64,000 nt of DNA, taken from the NCBI GenBank assembly GCA_028023455.1, contig JAQFVV010000181.1, forward strand, positions 502,001 through 566,000, in the 5' to 3' direction. Made by a program: the position numbers and the translations under genes. The notes beneath the pieces are model-generated. The model was not told the origin of the DNA. It did not search any database and was given only the letters and a program-made list of their open reading frames with translations. This stretch comes from Epiperipatus broadwayi (taxonomy: Eukaryota > Onychophora > Udeonychophora > Euonychophora > Peripatidae). Positions 36,525 to 48,905 of this stretch are shown here, one piece after another. Position 1 is the first letter of the stretch; each line of letters starts with the position of its first letter.

Positions 36525-36623
36525 GGGTATATGAGCACAGACTTTCACATGACCCACCACTCTCCACACCATCTCATAATACTGATACCCTTGAACACAT
36601 ATATGTTTAAAAGATAAATAATC

Positions 36624-36667
36624 ACCAATATAAGTATTTCATGCTAAACTAGCAATCATCAGTTGGT
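36624..36667 (-). ncRNA. type I hammerhead ribozyme, family B, near intact
   Basis: Minus strand: stem I ACCAA/UUGGU, CUGAUGA, stem II UGCU/AGCA, GAAA, then UACUUAUA. A G-to-U change in stem III removes its C-G pair, leaving three pairs at most. Core bases are intact. Confidence 0.68.
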
Positions 36668-37032
36668 CCAGATTACCATCTTTACAAATATATGCTGTAA
36701 GTGCTCAGATATATATTAAGATAGCCAATCCTCATACTTTAATGGACAGGCTTCAGTCTACTCCACACTCCAAGTCTTCAACCATCCATCCAATTGAAAA
36801 TCTGATGATGGAATGTTCAAAGGCCACCCTGAGGCTGAGATTCTTGTCACACCCATGTTGACCTAAGGTCAATCTGACCCCTCATGTACAGAACATAATC
36901 CATTTAATACATATACAAGGGATGGGCAGACATCTCTACTATGTAATAACTGAAACACACAGGCTTATTATATATCTGTCTATATATGTACTATATAGCG
37001 CAGACTTTCACATGACCCACCACTAAATAATC

Positions 37033-37076
37033 ACTAATATAAGTATTTCATGCTAAACCAGCAATCATCAGTTGGT
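37033..37076 (-). ncRNA. type I hammerhead ribozyme, family B, weakened
   Basis: As at 36624-36667, with one additional mismatch in stem I (UUAGU instead of UUGGU). Core CUGAUGA and GAAA are intact. Confidence 0.62.
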
Positions 37077-37125
37077 CCACATTACCATCTTTACACATAT
37101 ATGCTATAAGTGCTCATATATATAT

Positions 37126-39204
37126 ATATATAAAATACATATTTTGCGGGTTCATCCGTGTTAAAAACTTTTAATACCAATACACTGATGTTTCGACTTG
37201 GTCACACAAGCCATCCACAGAGTTATAAAAAGGTAGAAAGACGGTTGTAGAGGCGCTACAATCACTGGTTTGAATAAAACATTAAAAATCCCACCAATAG
37301 CAAAAATGTTAAATTTAAGAATGTTTTTTAAAGAAATCTTTCCAAATAGGAGGAAGTTTGCACGTATCATCTCGCTTATTGATACAATCTGGCCTTTTAA
37401 GTATCTCAATGGCTTCTCTGATTTTGCATTGGTAGAGATTATCACATCTGGATATGATCCTGGTACTAGAAAAATCTATTTTATGACCTGAATCTATAGT
37501 ATGGAGTGAGAGTGCTGATGATGATGAGTGTTGTTTAACTGCATTAGCATGCTCATCTCTCCTAACACTGATGCGACGATTACTCATACCTATGTAAGAA
37601 GCTTTACAATTTTTACATGAGATTTGATAGACACCATGAGATTCAAGAGGGATTGAATCCTTAGGCTTGGTTATTATATTGCTGATCTTTTGATGAGCAG
37701 AAAATGCTGTATCTATATTATAGCGTTTTAATATACGTCCAATACTGTCTGTAGTTCCTTTTACATATGGAACACAAATCCTAATAGCTGACTTATCATC
37801 TTTTTGTTTCCTATTTTGTCTATTTTGGGCTTGAAATAAGGCTTTTTTATAAATTTGTAATTATAACTATTTGCTAATAAAACACTATTAATATGATTTA
37901 TTTCTTCTTTCAGATGTGTGTCATCTGAAAGATTAATTGCTCTATTTAAAAGAGTTTTGGCTACAGAAACTATCTGAGTTGGGTGATGATGAGAATGGAA
38001 ATGTAAATATCTGTCTGTGTGTGTATCCTTTCTGTAAATAGAAAAAGATAAACTATTTGGTGTTCTGGTGACTAGAACATCAAGAAAAGGGAGTTTTCCA
38101 TCAGACTCTGTCTCCATTGTAAATTTAATATGAGGATGCATATTATTTAAATGTAAGAAAAAATCATCTAATGTATTTTTTCCATGTTGCCATATGACAA
38201 AAGTGTCATCTATGTATCTGAGCCAAATGAGAGGTTTTAAAGATGATGATTCTAAAGCACGAGTTTCTATATATTCCATGAATAAATCAGCTATTACTCC
38301 TGAGATAGGTGAGCCCATAGGAGTACCAAAAACTTGTCTGTAATGCTGTCCATTGTATACAAAATATGTATTTAAGAGACAATGTTTAATCAAAGCAATA
38401 ATATGGTCTGGTAAATTGCAACGTTGTGAGATTATATTTAAAGCTTCATCAATTGGAATGTTTGTAAACAAAGACACGACATCAAAACTGACCAGAATGT
38501 CACTAGCATTAATTTTTAAACTCTTTAAAACAGAAATAAAATGAAGAGAGTTTTTAATATATGATTTAATAGATGGGATTGTAGGTTTCATGAAATCCGA
38601 TAAGTATCTAGCTAAAATATGAGTTGGAGAACCTATTGCACTTACTATTGGACGAAGAGGGGTATCTGGTTTGTGAATTTTTGGAAGTCCATAAAATTTT
38701 GGACAGACACAAGATTTTTCACGAGGGATTATTTTATTTTTTATCTCTGTTTCAATAGGTGATTTATTAATAATAGCTTTTGTTGTTTTTTCCAAATATG
38801 TAGTATGATCTCTTTTTGATAGTTTATAAGTTTTATCACTAAGCAGATCTAAAATTTTATTATGGTAAATGTCACGATCCATTACAACTGTGGCATTACC
38901 TTTATCAGCTGGAAGTACAACAATTGATTTGTCCGATTTTATATTATTTAATGCTTGTCTTTCTTTCTTTGAAAAATTATTTTTAGGAAGCTTAGCTTTT
39001 TTTAAAATATTACAAATCTCAGCTCTAGCTAAATCAGCCGATGTAGAATCAATTTTATCGAGAGCTGATTCAACATTACAGACAATTTTCTCAAAAGGTA
39101 TCCGGGAAGGTGTTAAAGCAAAATTGAAACCTTTTTCTAAAACCGAAATTTCATCTGTAGAGAGGGCTTTCTAAAACCGAAATTTCATCTGTAGAGAGGG
39201 CTTT
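37126..39204 (-). pseudogene. Penelope-like element, minus copy of head-to-head pair (RT + GIY-YIG EN)
   Basis: Near-identical inverted copy of 39205-41250. It reads outward from the centre at 39204/39205. The protein is the same as the plus copy until a one-base deletion in a homopolymer (six T at about 37840, where the plus copy has seven A) shifts the frame after YKFIKK and ends the RT frame early. The endonuclease continues in another frame (37315-37587 and beyond). A 34-bp tandem duplication sits at the inner end (39137-39204), also absent from the plus arm. The only other difference noted is in the 3-prime region, where GAAACGTC is GAAACATC. The copy is recently dead: RT and endonuclease are no longer in one frame. 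Coding part 37315-39204. Confidence 0.93.
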
Positions 39205-41061
39205 AAAGCCCTCTCTACAGATGAAATTTCGGTTTTAGAAAAAGGTTTCAATTTTGCTTTAACACCTTCCCGGATACCTTTTGAGAAAATTGTCTGTAAT
39301 GTTGAATCAGCTCTCGATAAAATTGATTCTACATCGGCTGATTTAGCTAGAGCTGAGATTTGTAATATTTTAAAAAAAGCTAAGCTTCCTAAAAATAATT
39401 TTTCAAAGAAAGAAAGACAAGCATTAAATAATATAAAATCGGACAAATCAATTGTTGTACTTCCAGCTGATAAAGGTAATGCCACAGTTGTAATGGATCG
39501 TGACATTTACCATAATAAAATTTTAGATCTGCTTAGTGATAAAACTTATAAACTATCAAAAAGAGATCATACTACATATTTGGAAAAAACAACAAAAGCT
39601 ATTATTAATAAATCACCTATTGAAACAGAGATAAAAAATAAAATAATCCCTCGTGAAAAATCTTGTGTCTGTCCAAAATTTTATGGACTTCCAAAAATTC
39701 ACAAACCAGATACCCCTCTTCGTCCAATAGTAAGTGCAATAGGTTCTCCAACTCATATTTTAGCTAGATACTTATCGGATTTCATGAAACCTACAATCCC
39801 ATCTATTAAATCATATATTAAAAACTCTCTTCATTTTATTTCTGTTTTAAAAAGTTTAAAAATTAATGCTAGTGACATTCTGGTCAGTTTTGATGTCGTG
39901 TCTTTGTTTACAAACATTCCAATTGATGAAGCTTTAAATATAATCTCACAACGTTGCAATTTACCAGACCATATTATTGCTTTGATTAAACATTGTCTCT
40001 TAAATACATATTTTGTATACAATGGACAGCATTACAGACAAGTTTTTGGTACTCCTATGGGCTCACCTATCTCAGGAGTAATAGCTGATTTATTCATGGA
40101 ATATATAGAAACTCGTGCTTTAGAATCATCATCTTTAAAACCTCTCATTTGGCTCAGATACATAGATGACACTTTTGTCATATGGCAACATGGAAAAAAT
40201 ACATTAGATGATTTTTTCTTACATTTAAATAATATGCATCCTCATATTAAATTTACAATGGAGACAGAGTCTGATGGAAAACTCCCTTTTCTTGATGTTC
40301 TAGTCACCAGAACACCAAATAGTTTATCTTTTTCTATTTACAGAAAGGATACACACACAGACAGATATTTACATTTCCATTCTCATCATCACCCAACTCA
40401 GATAGTTTCTGTAGCCAAAACTCTTTTAAATAGAGCAATTAATCTTTCAGATGACACACATCTGAAAGAAGAAATAAATCATATTAATAGTGTTTTATTA
40501 GCAAATAGTTATAATTACAAATTTATAAAAAAAGCCTTATTTCAAGCCCAAAATAGACAAAATAGGAAACAAAAAGATGATAAGTCAGCTATTAGGATTT
40601 GTGTTCCATATGTAAAAGGAACTACAGACAGTATTGGACGTATATTAAAACGCTATAATATAGATACAGCATTTTCTGCTCATCAAAAGATCAGCAATAT
40701 AATAACCAAGCCTAAGGATTCAATCCCTCTTGAATCTCATGGTGTCTATCAAATCTCATGTAAAAATTGTAAAGCTTCTTACATAGGTATGAGTAATCGT
40801 CGCATCAGTGTTAGGAGAGATGAGCATGCTAATGCAGTTAAACAACACTCATCATCATCAGCACTCTCACTCCATACTATAGATTCAGGTCATAAAATAG
40901 ATTTTTCTAGTACCAGGATCATATCCAGATGTGATAATCTCTACCAATGCAAAATCAGAGAAGCCATTGAGATACTTAAAAGGCCAGATTGTATCAATAA
41001 GCGAGATGATACGTGCAAACTTCCTCCTATTTGGAAAGATTTCTTTAAAAAACATTCTTAA
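39205..41061 (+). CDS. Penelope-like element RT with GIY-YIG endonuclease, open copy
   Basis: The frame is open without interruption from the palindrome centre to the stop at 41059-41061: 618 codons, with the first ATG at codon 97 (39493). N-terminal LEKGFNFALTP and VVLPADKGNATVVMD are PLE-typical. RT motifs in order from the centre are GLPKIHKP (~161), SFDVVSLFTNIP (~228), GTPMGSPIS (~282), the catalytic YIDD (319-322, at 40159-40170) and LPFLDVLV (~360). The C-terminal GIY-YIG endonuclease has GVYQISC with C-x2-C (~513), SYIG (~525), RRISVRRDEH and KIREAIEIL with the catalytic glutamate. PLEs nick target DNA with this enzyme and prime reverse transcription there. No start codon lies near the inner end, so the N-terminus is probably slightly truncated. 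A functional protein could still start at 39493 but would lack the first ~96 residues. Frames on the opposite strand are shadows. Confidence 0.93.
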   Translation, partial: KALSTDEISVLEKGFNFALTPSRIPFEKIVCNVESALDKIDSTSADLARAEICNILKKAKLPKNNFSKKERQALNNIKSDKSIVVLPADKGNATVVMDRDIYHNKILDLLSDKTYKLSKRDHTTYLEKTTKAIINKSPIETEIKNKIIPREKSCVCPKFYGLPKIHKPDTPLRPIVSAIGSPTHILARYLSDFMKPTIPSIKSYIKNSLHFISVLKSLKINASDILVSFDVVSLFTNIPIDEALNIISQRCNLPDHIIALIKHCLLNTYFVYNGQHYRQVFGTPMGSPISGVIADLFMEYIETRALESSSLKPLIWLRYIDDTFVIWQHGKNTLDDFFLHLNNMHPHIKFTMETESDGKLPFLDVLVTRTPNSLSFSIYRKDTHTDRYLHFHSHHHPTQIVSVAKTLLNRAINLSDDTHLKEEINHINSVLLANSYNYKFIKKALFQAQNRQNRKQKDDKSAIRICVPYVKGTTDSIGRILKRYNIDTAFSAHQKISNIITKPKDSIPLESHGVYQISCKNCKASYIGMSNRRISVRRDEHANAVKQHSSSSALSLHTIDSGHKIDFSSTRIISRCDNLYQCKIREAIEILKRPDCINKRDDTCKLPPIWKDFFKKHS

Positions 41062-41277
41062 ATTTAACATTTTTGCTATTGGTGGGATTTTTAATGTTTT
41101 ATTCAAACCAGTGATTGTAGCGCCTCTACAACCGTCTTTCTACCTTTTTATAACTCTGTGGATGGCTTGTGTGACCAAGTCGAAACGTCAGTGTATTGGT
41201 ATTAAAAGTTTTTAACACGGATGAACCCGCAAAATATGTATTTTATATATTTAACCCGTGCAAATCTTCGTTTTAAC
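41062..41277 (+). mobile_element. 3-prime region of the plus PLE copy
   Basis: Follows the stop codon. Mirrored in the minus copy to about 37126 (partner 41250). The plus copy runs on for about 27 bases (TTTAACCCGTGCAAATC and following) before the TA run that rejoins family B. It contains a hammerhead-like fold at 41153-41195. Confidence 0.75.
41153..41195 (+). ncRNA. hammerhead-like fold in PLE 3-prime region, one core change
   Basis: CUGUGGA (41156-41162; expected CUGANGA, so A6 is U), stem II GGCUUG/CAAGUC (41164-41169 with 41176-41181), GAAA (41182-41185), a two-base stem III CG, then UC ending at 41189. Stem I starts AGU/ACU and may extend through CUUUUUAUA/UAUUAAAAG. PLEs are known to carry hammerheads in their terminal repeats. 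Given the core change, this one is likely inactive or derived. The mirror copy on the minus strand has GAAACAUC instead of GAAACGUC. Confidence 0.5.
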
Positions 41278-41832
41278 ATATATATATATATATATATTAA
41301 GATAGCCAATCCTCATACTTTAATGGACAGACTTCAATCTACTCCACACTCCAAGTCTTCAACCATCCATCCAATTGAAAATCTGATGATGGAATGCTCA
41401 AAGGCCATCCTGAGGCTGAGATTAAAAACATTGAAAAGCTTAACAGACATTATATTAAAATAAACAATATGGACCAAAGCAATTGTCATTAAGCATCATT
41501 GTTTTATTTATCTCATATTACTCTATCTCAAACAACCAATACACATGACCATACACATGTGAAAAAAATAAATCATTTCCAATATGTCTATTTTCTACTG
41601 AACTAGCACTCATCAGTTGGTTCAGATCATCTCCCACACATATATAATCAGTGCTCAGTTATATTAAGATAGCAAATTTTCAAACTTTAATGGACAAGCT
41701 TAAATGTACTCCACCCTCCAACTCTTTAGCCATCTGTATCATTGAAACTCTGATGATAGAACACCCAAATCCCCTATTGATGCCAATATTATTGTCATGA
41801 CCATGTTGACTTGAAGTCATTCTGATATATAT
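41278..41832 (-). mobile_element. family B array, right part
   Basis: Resumes exactly where the left array stops (ATTAAGATAGCCAATCCTC), completing the interrupted unit up to about 41430. It is followed by a more diverged unit at 41525-41832 with a decayed hammerhead at about 41579-41622 (CUGAUGA retained, stem II and III altered). Confidence 0.72.
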
Positions 41833-44800
41833 AATATTGAAATGGTCAAATATCTATAGAATAGTTACTAAATAAATGTCCTTATTCATTGTGCCAAACC
41901 CAAATTGTAACTAATCAATAATAATTAAATGGTTATTGCAAAATCTTAGCTTAATAAGCAAATAAATCCATTAATATAAACAAAATATTTACATGCATTA
42001 AATATCTATAACAATGTAAATGTTTATTAATGGTATCTCAGGATTATCAAATGTAACAGGTAATGCATAGAAGAATAAATAAATCTAAAACTAATTATAT
42101 GACTATTGGATTCTCTCAAGATTTTTTAAAATATACATAAATCAGATTTAATGTTATCTCAGGATTTTAAAAAAATATTAATAATTATGTTTAACTTCAT
42201 TCGATATAGCTGGGTAACAATAAGTATTTTATTGTATTTAGACTATATTTTATAATAAGTAATCGTTAATATTTAAAATATAAATGTTAATGATGATTAA
42301 TATTAATGCTACCTTCTGGTAAATCTGTGTATATTTGAATAAATAAAATATAGTAATATCATGTGACCGTGGACTACTAATTAGTTGCTGAGTGCGAAAA
42401 TATAAATTGTGAAAGTCAAAATAATTTAATAAATATAAGTACTGTATACTTTATTTCAAATAAATAATAATAACAATTGAAAGTTATTAATAAAATATAG
42501 CCAGATACGTTTTTAAACTTGGAATATGAAATGTGTGTCACTATATGTGTGGTTACATGAGTCATGTGTTATTAAAAGAAAGTTGTTTGAACTAGCATCA
42601 AATAAGCTTTAAATTATTATTAAATATATGTAATGCTTGTTTTATTTGATCTTTCTTCATTATTTATGTCATCAGTCTTTTAAAATGTTTGTGCCTATAT
42701 CATTCAAGTCAGTTTATGAACTCGAAATAGATAATATGTGACATTACAGAATATGCTAACACAGATTAAAATATATATCACCAGAACGATTTCTCTACTG
42801 TGTGATAATAAAATACAATACTATTATGAGATTGCACACGTGGCATTACCATAAATAAAATCATCAAGAGCATAATTTCTTCTACTGAGTGTCTGTATCA
42901 TATAAAATCTAAGAACTTATTGCCATGGATTCTAAATCAATTCTCTTTTGAAACTTCAAATACTCAAAATGTACATAATTATTAAGCATAAGTGCAAATA
43001 GCATTACTTAAGTGCTTTCAAAGCAATATAGTGTAATAAGAAGCTTAACTCTTTTAAATAATATCATTAAAATATATAACAATTCCTCAATGCAATTTAG
43101 CCTGGAATTATTATTATAAAGACCACTAAAACAAGATGCTCTTTAAAATAAATTAAAATAAATGTTAATTTAACTATACATTTTAAACAAACAATTCCCA
43201 CTCTAAAACAAATATGCACACACACACACAAACAATTTCATAGTATTAAATATAATTATCTATTTCAACAGCAAAATACTTGCATGTCCAAGTCTTAAGA
43301 TTTTCCATCTTTTCAGCAGCTGCCGTTATAAGGGTTTAACTTTATTAATAACAATAGAATAAATAATAATAAAATAAATAATAATAAAATAAATCCCAGA
43401 AATTAATGTTCTTTAACAGTTCATTGATGAAATTCTGATGTGCATCTTTACTCAAAGATTTGTTATGATAAAATATTATTACAATTATTTGGTGTTTCTA
43501 TAAGGGGAAATCCAAAGACTGGTGTAATCATTTTTTTTTTCAAAATGAACTACTTGTCCAATGCAATAATTTATCTTTTAAAAATAAATCCATTAGTGCA
43601 GAAGTTGACATAATATCTAATGTCCAAAATACGTTGTTTCCTCCACTTAGGAACTGTAGTATAGTATAAAATTAGCAGTGTTTCTTAAAACAATTTTGAC
43701 ATTTTAAAATAAAACATTCTTATTCAATTGATTTGTAATAACTTTATCTTAAACTATATTTGATGCACAGGTATTCACACAATAAATTAACTACAAGAAA
43801 TTATCTTCTACTTTTAGTAAATAAGTTGTATAATGAATAGTGTTCTTTTAAGTAATTTAACTGATTTGAAATTTTAAGAAAAACATTTCAATCCCATTAA
43901 TTTGTGCTTTTTTAGTTGTTATAAAATTTCTAAAAGTTGTTTATTCATATTGATAATTATAAAAAATACATTTTTCCAAAGGGCAATTGGTTTATAAAAG
44001 TCTCTAGCCCTGTGTGATAAAATGGCAATGATACAATATGACTATTTCATATATGTGCAGAGTCAAAGTTAAGCAAGCAAATCTAGGTAAAAAGAAAGAA
44101 CTCCATTTAGCTAATGCACTTTTATTTATAGTTTCCTACTGACATCATCAATTAAATCATAGTCACTTAAACAAGATAAATAAAGTTCAACTCAAATTTA
44201 GTAAACTCTTTTATCTTTGAACATCAGGGTTTACATGATTTAGATGAGTACACATGTATTTGCACACAAAAATAAATTAGTTATGAAGAAAGGCAGTTTT
44301 TCTTGCAATTAAATTATTTTCAAAAATTATATATAATATTTAACAATATTAAAAACAAAAATATTGCATTCTTCAACAAAATTTAAATATCCAGGTTATA
44401 AATATTAACATAAATCACCTTTATTTATTTGTCTTCACAATAATTAATATTTTATTAAAATAATTTCATAATAAAATTTAAATCAGTACCTCTTTAAATC
44501 TTAAATTAGATAAAATAAACATAGAATAAATATACTTTCACACTCATACACATCCATGCATTAAATAAAAGTTATATTGATGATTGTAAACCATTTTAAT
44601 ATTACATATAAAGTAATGTGATTACTGCATTAAACCATTCATTTCATATTTAAAATGTGTTTTTTATATTGTATTGTCCTTTGATTAAATTTCATTTAAT
44701 ATGTATGTTTATCTTAAAACCAATACTATATTACTTTACCACAATTTACAAAATTTGATACAAAAATTTCAAAAATTATAATATACAAGACAACATATTT

Positions 44801-47800
44801 AAATCATGAAGATTGTTTTATAAGGTATAAAACTTAAATAATAATATTATATTTCTAATAAGCCAATAAAAGTTTTAAGTTATATTTATTATTGCATTTT
44901 AGAATAATTATCATATGATACAATATATGTATATATAATATCTTTAATCACATAAGTAACGATATATAAAAAATATGATGCATTTCATAAGAAACTAATA
45001 CTTTTTAGTTGCTCCAGGTCACAACCTCTTATGTGGCTTTATTATATCTGCTCAGGATTTATCAGTTTTAAATTCTTATATCTTGCACTTATAATTATGA
45101 TTATCTTCCTCAGATAAATAATAGCTTAATGACTTTTATTATTTAGTTATTAATCTAAAAATTACTATATGGTATTAACTCAAATATAAACTATAATTAG
45201 AAGTTAATAAATCTATTACTATTATTATTATTAAACACAACAATGTGCAATAGTTAATTCATCTCTATTTCACTATTTTTCATATCTTAAATCTATCTAT
45301 AACTTTAATCATATGAGTAAAAACATGTGAAAAAAATAAACGACCTGAAGATGCATTTTATACTGAACCAACAATCTTTCATTATTTCTGATTAATATCT
45401 TACATATTTTCACTATCCTTGCTCAGTATTTATTAAATTAATTAATTAAGACTTCAATATTTTAACTTTTATAACCGGAAAAAAAAATTAACACCACTAT
45501 CTGACATTTTTTTTTTTTTTAAGATCGTCTGATATTTTTTCCTCTTTGAAAAGAATACCGGGAAAATGTGACATTAGAGAATCATTTACTAAAATCTGAT
45601 TGGTTGACTTCCCCATCATTTTGTCCAAGTTTTTTTTTTAAACAACATGTTTCTGGTATTTCTATTTGAAATAATATTGAAATATGAAAATCTTTAATAA
45701 ATGAAATTGATTTAAACCAAGTTTTATTTTAGATTGTATTTTGAATCTGTGATACTACTAATTAATTTAACCTATAAACTTTATAATAAATATATCTACT
45801 TTATTATTACAATAATTTTTAAATTAAAACAATTATCTTATGGTAAATAATTGTTCTCTTTTTTTGTTGAATACAATTCTATTTTTAACTTACCACTCTT
45901 TTAAATTATACAGCAGCTAGAATATTAAAAAATATATTTTAATAGGGGTTAATGTGAATTCATGTTGTCACCTTTAGATTGCTCTAACTCAGCCATTTTA
46001 TGAGTTACAGTGATAAATTTACACTCGATTTTAAGCTTAGAGCAAGACCTGTAAGATGTTGCCCTCTCTTGAATTATTTTATAAGTAAAAAATCAATACT
46101 AGGAGTGTTTGAAGTTTACAAAAGAAGAAGGCCAGTTCTGATTGGTTGGATAATCTATTCTCAATTCTTATTGGCTGATGATTTTGATAAATATTTTTTC
46201 ACTGCTGAAAATGAAATATATGTTTTAGAGTGTTTTTTTTATTATTATTTGCACATATTATAAATAATTTTCATAAAATCTAATAAAAATATGGTTATTT
46301 TACAAAATTAGTAAGGTTTTATTAAAAAATTGTATACTTTACATGATTGTAAATTGAAAAAGAGTAAATTGAAAAAGAAACCAGCCACAGCACCAATTTT
46401 TGAAATCTTGTCAAGAGTTTAGATTGCTCCAAGCTGTTTATTTGATTTTCAAACAGATTAATGTTTTAGAATATTTTTCTGGAATTTTAATGTATTTTTG
46501 GTGTATTTTTTTAATAATATGCTGAAAATATAATTATTTTGAGAAAAACGTTAAGATTTTTCCTAAAAAATTCTACGGCAAATCTGGGAGGGATTTAAAT
46601 GACATTTACATTGCTTCTAATTTGCTCCTAATGTGTTCTTTGATTTTTCCGCTTTTGAATATTTTTATAAAATACAAATAAAAATATATTTTTGAAATAA
46701 CTTTCATTTACTTTCCTAACATTACAAATAATTAATATACTTTTTGAAAACAAAACTAAAATTAATATTTATTAAAAGATGAAAATATTTCTATCAAAGA
46801 GTTTGTCACTTGACCAATTAAAACCAATTAAAAGTTTCAGAGTTTTACTTCATTTGGCCAATAATAAAAATGATCCATGAAAGTGTTAATATAACTAATT
46901 ATAAATATTAACAATTATTATTCTCTATAGAATTATCTTTTTAAAATTATATGTATTAAATCATTTATTGCTATAATATCCCACTTTATAGATCTAATAT
47001 TATCTTAATTATAAATTTAAAATTTTGGAATTATAATTTACATTTTATATGTCATTCTTACCATGGATAACCAATCAAAAGATTACAATATATATCCTAA
47101 TAAATGCTTATTTTAAAATTGCATCTTATTTTTAAAATATTAAATAAAATACCATAATTTAATTTATCAATTTTGTTTTCAAAATCACTAAAGATAATGA
47201 TAATAATTTCTCTCTCTCTATGTATATCTCTGAATAATTGGGGTTTTTTATAATTCAAAATAATCTACAAATAAAATTATGGCTGTTCCTAAATCTTGTT
47301 TACCTGACTTTATGTTTTTCAGAACTATGAATTCATCATTATTATCTTATTATTATTCTACTGCTTTTTACAAACATTTTATCTTTTTCATTTCTTATCC
47401 TTAACTACAATCTTTTATTTTATGTTTTTAAGTACCATCACAATGTTCCAATATTATTACACAACTATTTTTATATTTTTTAACAATGTTTTTCTATATA
47501 TAATTATCCTTTATCATCATAGGAACCAATTGAAGTATATCCACAGAAAGATCACTAAATTCTTCAGCATTTATTTAACACCAACTAACAGAAATATATC
47601 TTTAATTTTGCACACAAGACATTTTATACTATTGTGTCTACTGCTATTTTTAGAGAATATGTTCTACATTCATCATTTTATTATTCACAATCCATCCATT
47701 TTGTTTCATAAAATTCTACAATATCTATTTTTAACTGGTTATCATTCTTTGTGTGCTTATATTCCTAATATGCCTGTTCTTAAAATACTTTTAAGCACAA

Positions 47801-48195
47801 TGTTAGTTAATATCAGAAATAGTTAGAAATAGAAAGATAATAACGTGAAAATCTAAAACCTTCAACATAAACATGTTTTAAAGTGCATCTGTGGAAGGTT
47901 TTAGCCTTTCAAGTTATTATTATATCATCTGCTTGCGCTTAATAAATTTAATATATTTAAATAGAAGGATAATATTTAGACCACAGTAATCTTTTTGTTA
48001 TTTTTGTCAATCCAATGGCAATTTGTTTCTTATGGTTTAATTGATCTTACTTATTTAGTGTTCTTAACATTATTTATGTTCAATTAATTACACAGTATTA
48101 CATTTATATAGAACCAAGATATTTCCTAATTAACTTTTTAAAAATCTACAAATAATTTGTTACAACACATTTTATTATATTTCATTCACTTCATG
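41833..48195. other. AT-rich DNA, no gene recognised
   Basis: No family recognised in over 6 kb. 45225-45460 looks like a very diverged family B unit. Several ATTGG (inverted CCAAT) sites cluster at 45598-46165 without a TATA box or coding sequence. Open frames at 46000 and 47422 are compositional. A 25-bp inverted repeat forms a hairpin at about 47842-47907. Confidence 0.45.
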
Positions 48196-48415
48196 TAATT
48201 TAAAAATAAAATATCAATCACCATTTCTTTAAAAAACCCTTTTCATTTATTGCCTATTTAAAAAGTAAAAGACCATAACAAATGATTTAAATATGAAAAA
48301 AAGAATTTAGATGTTTTAGTATTTGTATAATATTGATTTTTTTGATTCAATAGGCAATAAATGTTTTTAAAGAAAATGATGCTTGAAACTTTATTCTTTA
48401 AATAATTTAGCGGTA
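48196..48415. repeat. inverted repeat, ~65-bp arms
   Basis: 48196-48262 and 48349-48415 are inverted copies with some divergence (shared landmark ATTTATTGCCTATT and its complement). They lie next to a PLE endonuclease fragment on the same side as pairs seen elsewhere in the window. Confidence 0.6.
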
Positions 48416-48599
48416 AGTAAGAAAATAAATTTTAAAAAAAACAACTTAAATTTACTTAACTATATATAAAATAAAAATTCATATAACATTACAATACTAG
48501 TCAAAAAATTAAACTTTACTAAAATTATTCCACAACAATAATTTAATCTATTAACAAATAGATTTCATGTGAAATTCAACTAAATATATCACCAATATA

Positions 48600-48905
48600 T
48601 ACCAAACAAAATAGCCTTCACATTATTCACTTCAAAACCAACTTCCTTTAACATCAAAGGATGTCTTCATGCAAAATATTTTATTATCAAAGTTTCTTTA
48701 TTTTTCTGTTAAATTCACTTTTTTCATAAAAGATAACTTCTGCATTGTCAAATAATATTTTATGACCTGTATTCAGCTCATGAATGTACAAAACTGAGTT
48801 ATTATATTTATTTTTAACTCTACTGTTATGAACTTTAATTCTTTCATTAAGACATAAATTTTCTGACAACTATAAGGAATCTTACAAATTACTCTAGGAA
48901 TAGAT
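48600..48905 (-). pseudogene. Penelope-like GIY-YIG endonuclease fragment
   Basis: Minus-strand translation gives RVICKIPYSC (start of the GIY-YIG core) then, after a frame change, NERIKVHNSRVKNKYNNSVL, YIHELNTGHKILFDNAEVIF and YEKSEFNRKI. These match the R...H, NT/SGHKIDF and glutamate regions of PLE endonucleases (compare DSGHKIDF in the copy at 39205-41061). Coding after REAIE is lost. Sequence up to about 49190 may be further linker but cannot be shown. Confidence 0.75.

Larger units (their letters stand above)
36525..37125 (-). mobile_element. family B tandem array, left part, minus strand
   Basis: One full unit and most of the next, in opposite orientation to 28753-29521. The two hammerhead cores are 409 bp apart instead of 465, so a deletion of about 56 bp separates this array from the 29-kb copy. 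The second unit is interrupted at a TA run (37116-37132) by the PLE palindrome and resumes at 41278. Confidence 0.75.

Noticed and set aside
38353-40022. Frames antisense to the PLE protein
   Set aside because: Mirror shadows that appear in both arms of the palindrome.
36525-41832. Terminal inverted repeats of one large DNA transposon (with 28753-29521 as the other end)
   Set aside because: Family B also occurs at 32395 and 41525, internal units are tandem, and no transposase, polymerase or integrase lies between.
46000-46263. 87-codon frame with nearby CCAAT-like sites
   Set aside because: No homology seen and no TATA or splice context; CCAAT-like pentamers are frequent by chance.
47422-47826. 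134-codon hydrophobic frame
   Set aside because: AT-driven composition; no recognisable domain in it or in the opposite strand.
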